DNA of 64,000 nt from Bacillota bacterium (GTDB lineage: Bacteria > Bacillota_I > Bacilli_A > RF39 > UBA660). A program made the translations under genes and the position numbers. The notes under the pieces are model-generated. The model ran no database searches, was not told where the DNA came from, and was given only the letters and a program-made list of their open reading frames with translations. Position 1 is the stretch's first letter. The number at the start of each line of letters is the position of its first letter. The stretch is from NCBI GenBank assembly GCA_023460995.1, contig JAEWOE010000006.1:558001-622000 (forward strand), written 5' to 3'. Shown piece after piece: positions 23,384 through 31,968 of the stretch.

Positions 23384-24792
23384 GATTTTCCATTAATGAC
23401 ATCTATATTTATATATTTAATAAATTGGTTTATAAACATATTTCTTTCACTTTCATCCAGATAATCCCAATTCTTTTTAACATTGGTAATTAATTTTTTA
23501 ATATCATTATAATCAACCTTTTCTTGTTCTGAACAAATAAGCTTTCTACTCTCATTAATCTTATCTCTATCATCTTCTAATTTTGTTATCATTTCTTTAT
23601 AATCTGAATTGTTTATTTGCTCATCAATAAATAGCATTTGTAATCTTTTTCTTTTTTTATCAATATTATCTAATTCTCTGATTAATTTTTCTTCTTTTGT
23701 CTTATTATCAATATTTGGTTTTATTTCAATTGATTTATTAAGAGTAATATTACTTATATATTCTTCAAAAGCATTTAATACCTTAGTATGGGATATACCA
23801 CTAGAATTACATTTATTTATTTGTTTATTATTACAATAATAGGTAATATAGTATTTACCATTTTGTTTTTGCTGTTTAGGATGAAATCTGCTTCCACATT
23901 TATGGCATCTCAATACAGAAGAGAAGTAAGCATTTTCACTAGGATATTTTTTAGAATTATAATGCTTTCTTTTTAATATCATTTCTTGAACACTTTTAAA
24001 TGTGTCTTTATCAATTAATGATTCTTGTTCACCGTTTACTTGAAAAGCTTTATTTTGTATTTTCTTATTTACTCCGTATCTTATCTTTCCAATATAGAGT
24101 GGATTAGTAAGTATTGATTTTATTGTGCTCTGTGACCAATAGCCTCCTCGTTTACTAGGTATTTGCTCAGAGTTAAACGTCCTAGCTATCTTTAACATTG
24201 ATGTGCCTTCTAAGTACATATTATAGATTCTATTAACTATTTCTTTTTCTAGTTCATTTACAATCAAATCGCCTTTTCCAACTATATAGTCGAATCCATT
24301 AACTCCATTAGTGTTTGTATAGTTTCCTTCACGAGTCTTCTGTTCATATCCAAAGGAAACTCTTTCAGCTAAATTTTCTCTTTCGAATTCGGCGAAGATT
24401 CCAATTATTTTTATAAACATACGACCTGTTGCTGTACCTGTTTCAAGTTTTTCTGTTACGGAACTAAAAGTACAATTATATTGTTCAAATAGTTCAATCA
24501 AAGTAATAAGGTCTTTCACCGAACGTGTAAGTCTATCTAGCTTATAGACAAGTACATTGTTAACCTTACCACTCTTGACATCATTGATTAACCTGTTTAT
24601 ATCAGGTCTATCTTTTGTATTTTTGGCAGAGATGCCCTCATCAATATAATAGTCAACTATTTCCCAATCGCAAATATTTGCATAGCTACTTAATTTTTCT
24701 CTCTGTGCATGAATAGAGAAACCATCTTTTGCCTGGTCTTCTGTAGATACACGCATATATATTCCCGTTTTAACAATATCTGTTTTTATCAA
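23356..24792 (-). CDS. Large serine recombinase (second copy), probable integrase of the element
   Basis: A 478-residue large serine recombinase. The nucleophile is S16 in IYMRVSTEDQ; VLVYKLDRLTRSVKDL and FAEFERENLAERV complete the catalytic domain. The recombinase domain includes GVNGFDYI and RGGYWSQSTIKSILTNPLYIGK; the zinc ribbon is CHKCGSRFHPK ... YYCNN, followed by a coiled coil. The start is a TTG after AAGG. It lies 441 bp from attR and points toward the element interior, which is the usual layout for the integrase that made the insertion. Confidence 0.92.
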   Translation of the reverse strand: MIKTDIVKTGIYMRVSTEDQAKDGFSIHAQREKLSSYANICDWEIVDYYIDEGISAKNTKDRPDINRLINDVKSGKVNNVLVYKLDRLTRSVKDLITLIELFEQYNCTFSSVTEKLETGTATGRMFIKIIGIFAEFERENLAERVSFGYEQKTREGNYTNTNGVNGFDYIVGKGDLIVNELEKEIVNRIYNMYLEGTSMLKIARTFNSEQIPSKRGGYWSQSTIKSILTNPLYIGKIRYGVNKKIQNKAFQVNGEQESLIDKDTFKSVQEMILKRKHYNSKKYPSENAYFSSVLRCHKCGSRFHPKQQKQNGKYYITYYCNNKQINKCNSSGISHTKVLNAFEEYISNITLNKSIEIKPNIDNKTKEEKLIRELDNIDKKRKRLQMLFIDEQINNSDYKEMITKLEDDRDKINESRKLICSEQEKVDYNDIKKLITNVKKNWDYLDESERNMFINQFIKYINIDVINGKSIIKEIKFI

Positions 24793-25211
24793 TATATCAC
24801 AACCTTATCTAATTGAATTTATGTGATTATGATTAGAAACATTAAGATTATCATTCGATTATTATTGCAACACGATTAAGCAAGGTGCTATCGCCATTTT
24901 CTCATAATATAATTTAGTAAATATTTTTGTTACCCCCCCAGCATCTAAAATAACTTGTTTAATCGCCATATAAGACTATTTAACCACTAGAGTATACATT
25001 TGATGTGCTTTGGACTATAGCTTCTAGAATAGCCTATAAATAGGGTATTATAAGCAAACATTTTGTGCATGTATAATAATAGTGATGAATGTTTCAATCA
25101 TTTCACTAAAGATAATTAATCTCCCTGTTAATATTAGAAGAACTAATGACTTGATTAGCAATTAGAGTTATTATCATTACTAATTGATACTATTTAAGAC
25201 GAGGAAGATTA
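24793..25211. other. Gene-poor right end of the element
   Basis: No supported gene in 419 bases. It contains a run of seven C residues (unusual in this AT-rich DNA, near 24935), a TTCTAGAA palindrome near 25022 that echoes the core of the palindrome at 15156, and the promoter region of the second recombinase. A 26-codon ORF at 25085-25165 has no RBS. Confidence 0.5.
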
Positions 25212-25255
25212 ATGCTTTATTCACATACAATCAAACTAGTACGCTTTTACAGCGG
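25211..25255 (+). other. attR, right junction of the integrative element
   Basis: The element arm AATGCTTT...CAATC (25211-25232), core AA (25233-25234), then dacF sequence ACTAGTA. In the rejoined attB, TACTAAT-AA-ACTAGTA is a 6-of-7 inverted repeat centred on the same AA. Confidence 0.8.
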
Positions 25256-25757
25256 TGTAGATGGTCTTAAGACTGGTTTTACAGAAGGAGCAGGTTATTG
25301 TTTAACTGCTACTGCTAAGAAGAATAATATGCGTTTAATTGCTGTTGTTATGGGAGAAGCAGATTCTACCGTAAGAAATTCTGAAGTATCCGCAATGCTT
25401 GATTATGGTTATTCTCAGTATGAATTAGAAACACTTCTTTCAACTGAAAGTGTTATAGGAAGAACAGAAGTTGATAAGGGCTCTAAGAGATATGTAGACG
25501 TTGTTCCGAAAGAAGATATTACATTTTTAAATAAGAAACTTGAACAAAAAACTAATGCCACATATAAAGTTAAAATGTATAATGTAAAAGCTCCACTTAA
25601 AATAGGAGATGAAGTTGGAAAAATATTAGTTTATGAAGATGATGAAGTAATAAGGGAAGTCCCAATAACAACTACTGAAAATATTGATAAGGTTAATATT
25701 TTTAAATTATATTTTAGATACCTTGGAGATATTATAAATAGTAATATTTCCCTATAA
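25212..25757 (+). pseudogene. dacF: DacF C-terminal part (interrupted)
   Basis: From Lys8 (25233) onward this is the C-terminal half of DacF: KLVRFYSGVDGLKTGFT with the KTG active-site motif (K20-T-G22), then the ATAKKNNMRLIAVVMGE strand and the beta-rich PBP5 C-terminal domain, ending in the amphipathic YFRYLGDII segment. The first seven codons and the ATG at 25212 come from the attP arm of the element, with GAGGAAG 4 bases upstream, so the fragment could be translated but lacks SxxK, SxN and a signal peptide. Confidence 0.93.
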
Positions 25758-25875
25758 AAAGGATAATTATGTTTTAATGTTCATTTTTAAAATATATGTT
25801 ATTTCACTGATTACTAAATGAATATTTATTTAGTAACTGATTAAGTTAAAATAAAATAGGATAGTGAATTTATTT

Positions 25876-25935
25876 AAAAGTACTTTTTATTGATGCCTAC
25901 CAAACGAGGTTCACATCAATTAAGAAGTACTTTTT
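25876..25935 (+). terminator. Long terminator hairpin after dacF
   Basis: AAAGTACTT...TTGATG pairs with CATCAA...AAGTACTTT (near 19 bp, a few bulges) around an 18-base apical loop containing CCT/AGG, followed by T residues. The flanking gene-free bases 25758-26079 show nothing else. Confidence 0.75.
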
Positions 25936-26079
25936 AATTAGATATACGTTAATATTTAGTAAATTATAAATTTGAAAAGAATTGATTTATATTCATTTTA
26001 TGATACAATTTTATATATACGTTAGGAAGAGATGTTAACATAAGAGCCAATTGTAAATAAGAAAAGGTAGGTAGGAAAT

Positions 26080-26991
26080 TTGTTGAAAAGTAAAAAATAT
26101 GTAATTATAGGTGTCATTATTATTGTATTAGTAGTATTAATATTATTCTTTTTATATTTAAATAGAGCAAAAAAAAGACTCAATAGCTATGATAGTTTGA
26201 AAAACACTATAGATACTAGATATGGTAAATTAAGTTATATTGATTATGGCAGTGGTGAAATAATATTAGTAGCGCATGGATTATTTGGAGGATATGATCA
26301 AGCGTATGATAGTGTTAAAAACTTATCTGATGAGTATAGAATATTAGCACCATCTAGGTTTGGATATCCAGGTTCTGACTTACCATCAGAATCTACTGTT
26401 AAAGATCAAGCAAAGGCATACCTAGAATTAATTAATAGTTTAAATATTGATAAGGTATTTATACTTGGAACTAGTGCAGGAGGATCGGTAGCAATTAGGT
26501 TTGCATTAGAATATCCAGATAGAGTTAAAGGCGTAATTCTTTATTGCTCTAATGCTCTTCAAGAGAAAAAACCACAAGAAAGTGATATACCTAAATATAA
26601 TGCAGTACCGAAATTTTTTGCTAATGATTTTATGATGTGGTTAGCTACACCTATAATGAAAAATGTAATGAATATGTCTTCTGATACTTGGCTATCAATT
26701 TTTCCTATTAGTAAAAGAAAAGAAGGCGTTATTAATGATGGATATAATGCCAATAGAGATATGGATATAAATTATGATGATTATATATTAGAAAGTATTC
26801 AAGTGCCAGTACTGGCACTACATGCAATAGACGATAAGATGGCTAGTTATGAGAAAGTAAAAAACATGGTTGAGAGATTTCCAAATGGATCACTAATTAC
26901 ATTTGAAACAGGTGGTCATATGATGGTAGGCAAAGAGATAGAAGTTGAGGATTCTTTGAAAGAATTTATTAGTATGAATTATGTTAAATAA
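26080..26991 (+). CDS. Membrane-anchored alpha/beta hydrolase
   Basis: A 303-residue alpha/beta-hydrolase-fold protein with an N-terminal membrane anchor (residues 6-28). The oxyanion segment is LVAHGLFGGYDQ; the nucleophile elbow GTSAGGS lies near residue 131, the acid is in LHAIDDKM, and the catalytic His is in TGGHMMVG near residue 286. It is probably an extracytoplasmic esterase or lipase; the substrate cannot be read. Translation starts at TTG 26080 or the adjacent TTG 26083, after AGGTAGGTAGG. It stands alone between dacF and the fibre locus. Confidence 0.85.
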   Translation: MLKSKKYVIIGVIIIVLVVLILFFLYLNRAKKRLNSYDSLKNTIDTRYGKLSYIDYGSGEIILVAHGLFGGYDQAYDSVKNLSDEYRILAPSRFGYPGSDLPSESTVKDQAKAYLELINSLNIDKVFILGTSAGGSVAIRFALEYPDRVKGVILYCSNALQEKKPQESDIPKYNAVPKFFANDFMMWLATPIMKNVMNMSSDTWLSIFPISKRKEGVINDGYNANRDMDINYDDYILESIQVPVLALHAIDDKMASYEKVKNMVERFPNGSLITFETGGHMMVGKEIEVEDSLKEFISMNYVK

Positions 26992-27046
26992 TAAACCTAT
27001 AGGAAAAGCATTATTTTACTGATTTTATATATTAAATATATTATGA

Positions 27047-27136
27047 GGGAAAGACAATTTTTATTTAAATTTTAGATATCTAGGAGATATTCCAAATGGA
27101 ACTATTACACCAAAATTATTAACTATTAGGTCATAA
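27047..27136 (+). pseudogene. Relic of a second dacF 3' end
   Basis: The open stretch reads GKDNFYLNFRYLGDIPNGT and ends at TAA 27134-27136. It matches the end of DacF at 25700-25745 (KLYFRYLGDIINS) at both protein and DNA level (TTTTAGATA-CT-GGAGATATT). No start or other DacF motif remains, so it looks like the decayed 3' end of a duplicate. Confidence 0.55.
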
Positions 27137-27266
27137 TAAAATAAAAATAATTAAATATGAAAATCATATATTTAAAAGTTCACTTAATTATATGAGTAAT
27201 TTGTACGCAAAAAAACTAAAATATATTATATAAAATGACATTTACCCTTTATTTTAAACGCTTAAC

Positions 27267-27295
27267 AAAGACTAGACCATCTAGTCTTTTTTTGA
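27267..27295 (+). terminator. Terminator upstream of the fibre locus
   Basis: AAAGACTAGA and TCTAGTCTTT form a perfect 10-bp stem (loop CCA), followed by T residues. Confidence 0.85.
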
Positions 27296-27343
27296 CATAG
27301 TTCGATAAATTTCGAAAAAAAGTCACAAAAATTTCAAATATTA

Positions 27344-27380
27344 TTGACTTCTTTTTATTATATGGTACAATTTTATTGTA
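27344..27380 (+). promoter_or_regulatory. Promoter of TasA-like subunit 1 with palindromic -10
   Basis: TTGACT (27344-27349), 16-base spacer, TACAAT (27366-27371). TACAAT-ttt-ATTGTA is a perfect inverted repeat over the -10. The spacing and hexamers match those at 30583 and 32039. Confidence 0.7.
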
Positions 27381-27434
27381 TATTACGATAAGGTAGAAGG
27401 TATCTATGTAGACATATGAGTACTTTTAGATTGT

Positions 27435-27504
27435 ATATGAAAGTTAAAAGTAAGAATTAATAATAAAATAACGCCCGAGTTATTATTACTACTTGCTTTC
27501 ATAT
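27435..27504 (+). ncRNA. Structured 5' leader of TasA-like subunit 1
   Basis: In the roughly 170-base leader, ATATGAAAG (27435-27443) pairs with CTTTCATAT (27496-27504), and an inner AATAAC/GTTATT stem carries the apical loop GCCCGA. No T run follows, so it is not a terminator. It does not match a riboswitch I know. It may be a stabilising or regulatory element. Confidence 0.4.
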
Positions 27505-27547
27505 GTTATTGTGATATTATTTAAATGGAAAGAGGGAAATGTATTTT

Positions 27548-28843
27548 ATGCAAAAAAGGCAAAAACAAGCACACGCTAAACGTGTCAGAAATCTAATTGT
27601 TATGTTCACATTGTCTGCTGTTATATTATCAGTATCCACATACGCATGGTTTATTGGTATGAAAACAGTTAATGTTGAAACTTTCGATGTTAAGATTAAA
27701 GCTGCTGATAGTTTATTACTATCAATAGATGGATCAAAATGGGTTGAAACTTTAGAAATCAATCAAGGAAACTACAAAGCTGATGCCTATACTAACAATA
27801 CAAACAGTTGGGGCGGATCAGGATTAATTCCAGTTTCTTCAATTGGACAAATGGATGTAACAAATTCAAGAATGAAAATGTTTGAGAAGGCAAGTTTAAC
27901 AACTACTCCAGGTGGTTATAGAATTATGTCTAGTCAAATAGCTTATAATCTTAATCCTACGGACGAGGTTAATGGTTATGTAGTATTCGATTTATTTGTT
28001 AGAAATTATTCAGGAACACAATATATTGAAGATTTAAATCAAGAAGATGAAGAAGCAATTTATTTAACTAAAGATTCTGCTGTAAAAGTAGCAGATAGTG
28101 GAGTTAAAGATACAGGTATTGAAAACTCAGTTAGAGTTGCTTTTGCACAAATAGGGCGTGTTGAAGGAACATCAATGGATTCTGCAAAAATTACAGGAAT
28201 TTCATGTAATGGTGCTATTGGAACAGTTACTGCTGGCGTTACAGGAATCTGTAGAACAGCTCAAATATGGGAACCAAATGATAAACTTCACGTTCCAGCA
28301 GCTATTAGTTGGTATAACACTTCATGTGCTACAAGAGCTGACGCAGATGGAACTTATGGTTCATATGGAAGTTGTGGCGCTGTAACTAATGATGCTGCAT
28401 ATAAAACATACGCTATAACTAAAAAAATTGATTCTGCTGATAAAGTAGATATCTATGATGGTATTGGTTATAATGGATATACACAAACAGTAGAAAGTTA
28501 CTCTAATGATGATGCTAATACAAACATTGATATAGTAACAACAGCTAATGATTTAACAACTTTAACAGGAAAACCATTATATTCTTATCCATACTTTACT
28601 GATACTATGAAAACTAAAACAGGTATGGATCGTCCAACATTTATGACATTAGCTCCAAATAGTATCACAAAAATTAGAGTGTATATTTATATAGAAGGTC
28701 AAGACGTAGATAATTATGACTTTGCTTCAATTGGTAAAAAAATATCAGTTGCATTCGGATTATCTAAAGAAAGATTTGTTAAAGGTGATATTGGTTATAA
28801 TGGACCAGATCAACTTGAAGGTGAAAGTACACCATCTGAATAG
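27548..28843 (+). CDS. TasA/camelysin-like surface fibre subunit, paralogue 1
   Basis: About 431 residues. A basic N-terminus and one hydrophobic segment ending LSVSTYAWFIGM are followed by an extracellular beta-rich domain. Family landmarks shared with the next three copies: FDVKI...DSLLLSIDG, NTNSWGG, EKASLTTTPGGYRIM, VFDLFVRNYSGTQYI, TGIENSVRVAFAQIGRV, QIWEPND, YFTDT, FMTLAPNSITK and VYIYIEGQDVDNYDFASIGK. Four Cys residues recur at equivalent places. I use TasA-like because of the N-terminus and the SipW-type peptidases nearby; the exact family is not established. ATG 27548 is preferred to ATG 27539 from RBS spacing (GAGGG). Confidence 0.75.
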   Translation: MQKRQKQAHAKRVRNLIVMFTLSAVILSVSTYAWFIGMKTVNVETFDVKIKAADSLLLSIDGSKWVETLEINQGNYKADAYTNNTNSWGGSGLIPVSSIGQMDVTNSRMKMFEKASLTTTPGGYRIMSSQIAYNLNPTDEVNGYVVFDLFVRNYSGTQYIEDLNQEDEEAIYLTKDSAVKVADSGVKDTGIENSVRVAFAQIGRVEGTSMDSAKITGISCNGAIGTVTAGVTGICRTAQIWEPNDKLHVPAAISWYNTSCATRADADGTYGSYGSCGAVTNDAAYKTYAITKKIDSADKVDIYDGIGYNGYTQTVESYSNDDANTNIDIVTTANDLTTLTGKPLYSYPYFTDTMKTKTGMDRPTFMTLAPNSITKIRVYIYIEGQDVDNYDFASIGKKISVAFGLSKERFVKGDIGYNGPDQLEGESTPSE

Positions 28844-28867
28844 TCAATTTATATAATTAATTTTGTT

Positions 28868-28897
28868 ATAAACCAAAGGGTAAAACTTTTGGTTTAT
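28868..28897 (+). other. Intergenic hairpin without T run between subunits 1 and 2
   Basis: ATAAACCAAA pairs with TTTGGTTTAT (10 bp), followed by GACAATAAATAAATG rather than T residues. It looks like an mRNA stability or processing element that would let subunit 1 be made in excess. Confidence 0.5.
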
Positions 28898-28945
28898 GAC
28901 AATAAATAAATGAAGGTTAGAAAAATATAAAAGGAGGAAATTAAT

Positions 28946-30493
28946 ATGCCTAGACAAAATGTCAAAAGTAGAAAACGTGCTAGAAATCTTATATTTGTAG
29001 TGGCAATGTCTGCTATTATATTATCAGTATCAACATACGCATGGTTTATTGGTATGAGAACTGTTAATGTTTCAAGTTTTGATGTTGAGATTGCAGGTAC
29101 AGAAAGTTTATGGTTATCTTTTGATGGTAAAAACTGGGGATCAACTATTAAATTTGATGAAGCTACTTTAGAGCAAATTCAAACAGAATATGCTACTAAT
29201 ACAAATAGCTGGACAACACAAGGGTTAATACCTATGTCTTCAATTGGTGATATGGACAAAAATGCATCAAGAATGAAGTTATTTGAAAAAGCAAGTTTAA
29301 CTACTACAAATGGTGGTTACAGACTTTTAGCAAGTCGTGTTAAAAATTATGAAGTAGGTAGTTCAGAACAAGACGGATATGTAGTATTCGATCTATTTGT
29401 TAGAAACTTCTCTGGTACTCAATACATAGTTGCTGAAAATCAAGCAGATGAAGAAGCAATTTATTTAACTAATGATTCTTCTGTTAAAGTTTCAACAGCA
29501 GGTGGCGTTGAAAATACTGGTATTGAAAACTCTGTTAGATTAGGTTTTGCTCAAATAGGACGTGTAATTGGTACAACAGCTGAAACAGCACGTACTGCAG
29601 GAGATGACCAAGCAGAAGCAGTTTCATTAATTCAAGGAATAACTTGTACAACTAATACAGATGTTACAGGGTTATGTAGAACTGCTCAAATTTGGGAACC
29701 AAATGATACTGACCATAATGTTAATGCACTTAGTTGGTATAGTACATCTTGCCGTAAGAGAATTGGTGCAACATCATCAGCTGCTTCATATGATAAAGCA
29801 GTTGCATGTAATGAAGTTATTGATGGTATAGCATATCCAACATATGCTGTTAGAAAAGCTATCACTTCTGCTGATGCAGTAGATGTATATGACGGTTCTG
29901 CTTATAATACATTTGCAGGAACAGTTGCTAGTTCTTTAGCTTCATTAGTTGACCCTGAAGAAACTGGTAAAGATTTACTATATGCATATAATTATTTTAC
30001 TGATACTGAGAAGTTATTGACAGGAACTAAGCGTCCACAATTTATGTCTTTAGCTCCAAATAGTGTTACTAAATTAAGAGTATATGTTTACATTGAAGGA
30101 CAAGACGTAGATAACTATGATTTTGCTTCAATTGGTAAAAAGATTTCAGTTAAATTTGGATTCACTAAAGAAAGATATACTGAAGATGATATTCAATATA
30201 ACGGACCAAATTTAAACCAAGGTGAAGGTCCAAATGGTAGCGATATAACTGCTCCAGTAATTACATTAACTGATGGATCAACTATGAATGTTACATTAGG
30301 TGAAGCATATGTTGAACCAGGCTTTAGTGCAAAGGATAAAATAAATGCTGATACATTTAATGATGTTACTGGTGATGTTATTGTAACAGGAACAGTTAAC
30401 ACTAACAAAGCAGGAACTTATTATAAAGTTTATACAGTAAAAGATGCAGCTGGAAATACTGCAACAAAAACTAGAACTATTATAGTAGAATAA
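28946..30493 (+). CDS. TasA-like surface fibre subunit, paralogue 2, with Ig-like C-terminal domain
   Basis: A 515-residue paralogue with the same N-terminal membrane segment (LSVSTYAWFIGMRTVNV) and core motifs (NTNSW, TGIENSVRLGFAQIGRV, QIWEPNDT, YVYIEGQDVDNYDFASIGK). It differs from the others by an extra 85-residue C-terminal domain starting near residue 430 (ITAPVITLTDGSTMNVTLGE, AYVEPGFSAKD, then KAGTYYKVYTVKDAAGN), which is a DUF5011/HYR-type bacterial Ig-like fold typical of surface proteins. It may be the tip or a branching subunit. RBS AAAGGAGG. It may share the transcript of paralogue 1 and ends at a strong terminator. Confidence 0.78.
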   Translation: MPRQNVKSRKRARNLIFVVAMSAIILSVSTYAWFIGMRTVNVSSFDVEIAGTESLWLSFDGKNWGSTIKFDEATLEQIQTEYATNTNSWTTQGLIPMSSIGDMDKNASRMKLFEKASLTTTNGGYRLLASRVKNYEVGSSEQDGYVVFDLFVRNFSGTQYIVAENQADEEAIYLTNDSSVKVSTAGGVENTGIENSVRLGFAQIGRVIGTTAETARTAGDDQAEAVSLIQGITCTTNTDVTGLCRTAQIWEPNDTDHNVNALSWYSTSCRKRIGATSSAASYDKAVACNEVIDGIAYPTYAVRKAITSADAVDVYDGSAYNTFAGTVASSLASLVDPEETGKDLLYAYNYFTDTEKLLTGTKRPQFMSLAPNSVTKLRVYVYIEGQDVDNYDFASIGKKISVKFGFTKERYTEDDIQYNGPNLNQGEGPNGSDITAPVITLTDGSTMNVTLGEAYVEPGFSAKDKINADTFNDVTGDVIVTGTVNTNKAGTYYKVYTVKDAAGNTATKTRTIIVE

Positions 30494-30518
30494 TCCTTGC
30501 AAATTACAAATTAAAAGT

Positions 30519-30550
30519 AAAAAGTAATCATTTAATTGATTACTTTTTTT
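30519..30550 (+). terminator. Terminator after subunit 2
   Basis: AAAAAGTAATCA and TGATTACTTTTT form a perfect 12-bp stem followed by T residues. Confidence 0.87.
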
Positions 30551-30582
30551 AATATATTTTTATATTTAAAAAAGTAATTATA

Positions 30583-30610
30583 TTGACTTATTTCTACAAT
30601 ATGTTACAAT
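30583..30610 (+). promoter_or_regulatory. Promoter of TasA-like subunit 3
   Basis: TTGACT (30583-30588), 16-base spacer, TACAAT (30605-30610). Identical hexamers and spacing to the promoter at 27344. Confidence 0.7.
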
Positions 30611-30700
30611 AATAATATATATTATAGTAGTATAGTAAAGAGTAAAATTTTATATTAATTTGAATTATTTTGCTGTATCAAGAAAGAAGGAAATGATTTT

Positions 30701-31933
30701 ATGTTTAATAAGCAAAACAGCCATGTTAAACGAGTTAGAATGATTGTTATGATGCTATCATTATCGGGAATAGCACTTTTAATGTCAACATATGCATGGT
30801 TTGTAGGTATGAGAACTGTTAATGTTTCAAATTTTGATGTTGAGATAGCTGCAACTGACAGTTTATCATTATCATTAGATGGTCATACTTGGGCTGATAG
30901 CGTTAGTATGACACAAAGTAATTATAAATCAGGATCATATGCTAATAACACTAATAGCTGGGGTGGTGCAGGTCTTATACCAGTATCATCAATAGGTGAA
31001 ATGGATGAGGCTAATTCAAGAATGGTTTTATATGAGAAAGCCAGTTTTACTACAACTAGTGGTGGATATAGAATTATGGCAAGCAGAATGGCAAATAATG
31101 TAACTCCTGGTGATGATGAAGTTGAAGGATATGTAGCTTTTGATTTATTTATTAAAAACTATTCAGGAACACAATACTTATCAACTTTGAATCCAGCAGA
31201 TGAAGAAGCAATTTATTTAACAAGAAATTCTGCAGTTTCAGTAGCGTCTACTGGAGTAGCTAATACAGGTATTGAAAACTCTGTAAGAGTAGCTTTTGCT
31301 CAAGTAGGTCGTGTTATTGGTACAGAAACAAATTCAACTATCATTGGTGGTATTTCATGTAATAATACAACTGATGAAGATGATAATATAATTACAACAG
31401 GAATTTGTAGAGATGCACAAATTTGGGAACCAAATGATACTAAACATGAAGATAATGCACTTAGTTGGTACACAAATTCTTGTAGAGCAAGATCAGGTTT
31501 AGATGTAACTCTATCTAGTTCATATAGCGGTCCTTGTAATACATTATTAAATAATGCTGCTTATCCAACATATGCAGTTAAGGGACCAATATCTTCTTCT
31601 GACAATGTTGATGTTTATGATGGCATTGAATATAATACCTACGCTGCAACTACTAAATTAATGAAATTTCCTTATTTTACTGATACAATGAAAAAAGAAA
31701 CAGGCACAAATAGACAAACATTTATGACACTTGCGCCAAATAGTATTACTAAAGTAAGAATTTATGTTTATATTGAAGGACAAGATATAGATAACTATGA
31801 CTTTGCTTCAATTGGTAAGAAAATATCAGTTAATTTTGGGTTCACTAAAGAAAGATTTACTGATGAAGATATTAACTATGATGGTCCTGGTGGACTTGAA
31901 GGTGAAAGTTCAGATTATACACCTGCAGATTAA
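30701..31933 (+). CDS. TasA-like surface fibre subunit, paralogue 3
   Basis: A 410-residue paralogue of the 27548 protein: N-terminal membrane segment ending LMSTYAWFVGM, then SLSLDGHTW, NTNSWGGAGLIPVSSIGEMD, EKASFTTTSGGYRIM, FDLFIKNYSGTQYL, NTGIENSVRVAFAQVGRV, QIWEPNDTKH, FMTLAPNSITK and YVYIEGQDIDNYDFASIGK. The most variable stretches are the Cys-containing loop after ISCN and the C-terminal tail, which would be the parts most likely to differ on the outer surface. It is monocistronic, with its own promoter (30583) and terminator (31944). Confidence 0.78.
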   Translation: MFNKQNSHVKRVRMIVMMLSLSGIALLMSTYAWFVGMRTVNVSNFDVEIAATDSLSLSLDGHTWADSVSMTQSNYKSGSYANNTNSWGGAGLIPVSSIGEMDEANSRMVLYEKASFTTTSGGYRIMASRMANNVTPGDDEVEGYVAFDLFIKNYSGTQYLSTLNPADEEAIYLTRNSAVSVASTGVANTGIENSVRVAFAQVGRVIGTETNSTIIGGISCNNTTDEDDNIITTGICRDAQIWEPNDTKHEDNALSWYTNSCRARSGLDVTLSSSYSGPCNTLLNNAAYPTYAVKGPISSSDNVDVYDGIEYNTYAATTKLMKFPYFTDTMKKETGTNRQTFMTLAPNSITKVRIYVYIEGQDIDNYDFASIGKKISVNFGFTKERFTDEDINYDGPGGLEGESSDYTPAD

Positions 31934-31943
31934 ATTATCAAAT

Positions 31944-31968
31944 AAAAGAGTAGAAATTACTCTTTTTT
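31944..31968 (+). terminator. Terminator after subunit 3
   Basis: AAAAGAGTA and TACTCTTTT form a perfect 9-bp stem followed by T residues. Confidence 0.82.

Larger units (their letters stand above)
10562..25234. mobile_element. 14,673-bp serine-recombinase integrative element carrying defence genes, inserted in dacF
   Basis: The boundaries follow from the split dacF. Deleting these bases fuses AAT-AA|A-CTA and restores the reading frame WLVNTNK-LVRFY, a contiguous conserved DacF segment. The element carries two large serine recombinases, a Rep-like protein, CBASS, type II Thoeris, a helicase-nuclease, a DUF4236 fusion and an XRE regulator. No relaxase, coupling protein or conjugation gene is visible, so it is best called an integrative (possibly mobilisable) element or defence island. 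Which recombinase acts at these ends is inferred: the one at 23356-24792 lies next to attR, the usual place for the integrase. Confidence 0.9.

Noticed and set aside
25085..25165. 26-residue ORF near attR as a recombination directionality factor
   Set aside because: No RBS and no resemblance to the two small ORFs near the first recombinase.
10562..25234. Integrative conjugative element
   Set aside because: No relaxase, VirD4/FtsK-type coupling protein or type IV secretion gene was found; the FtsK gamma domain at 18853-19025 has no motor domain.
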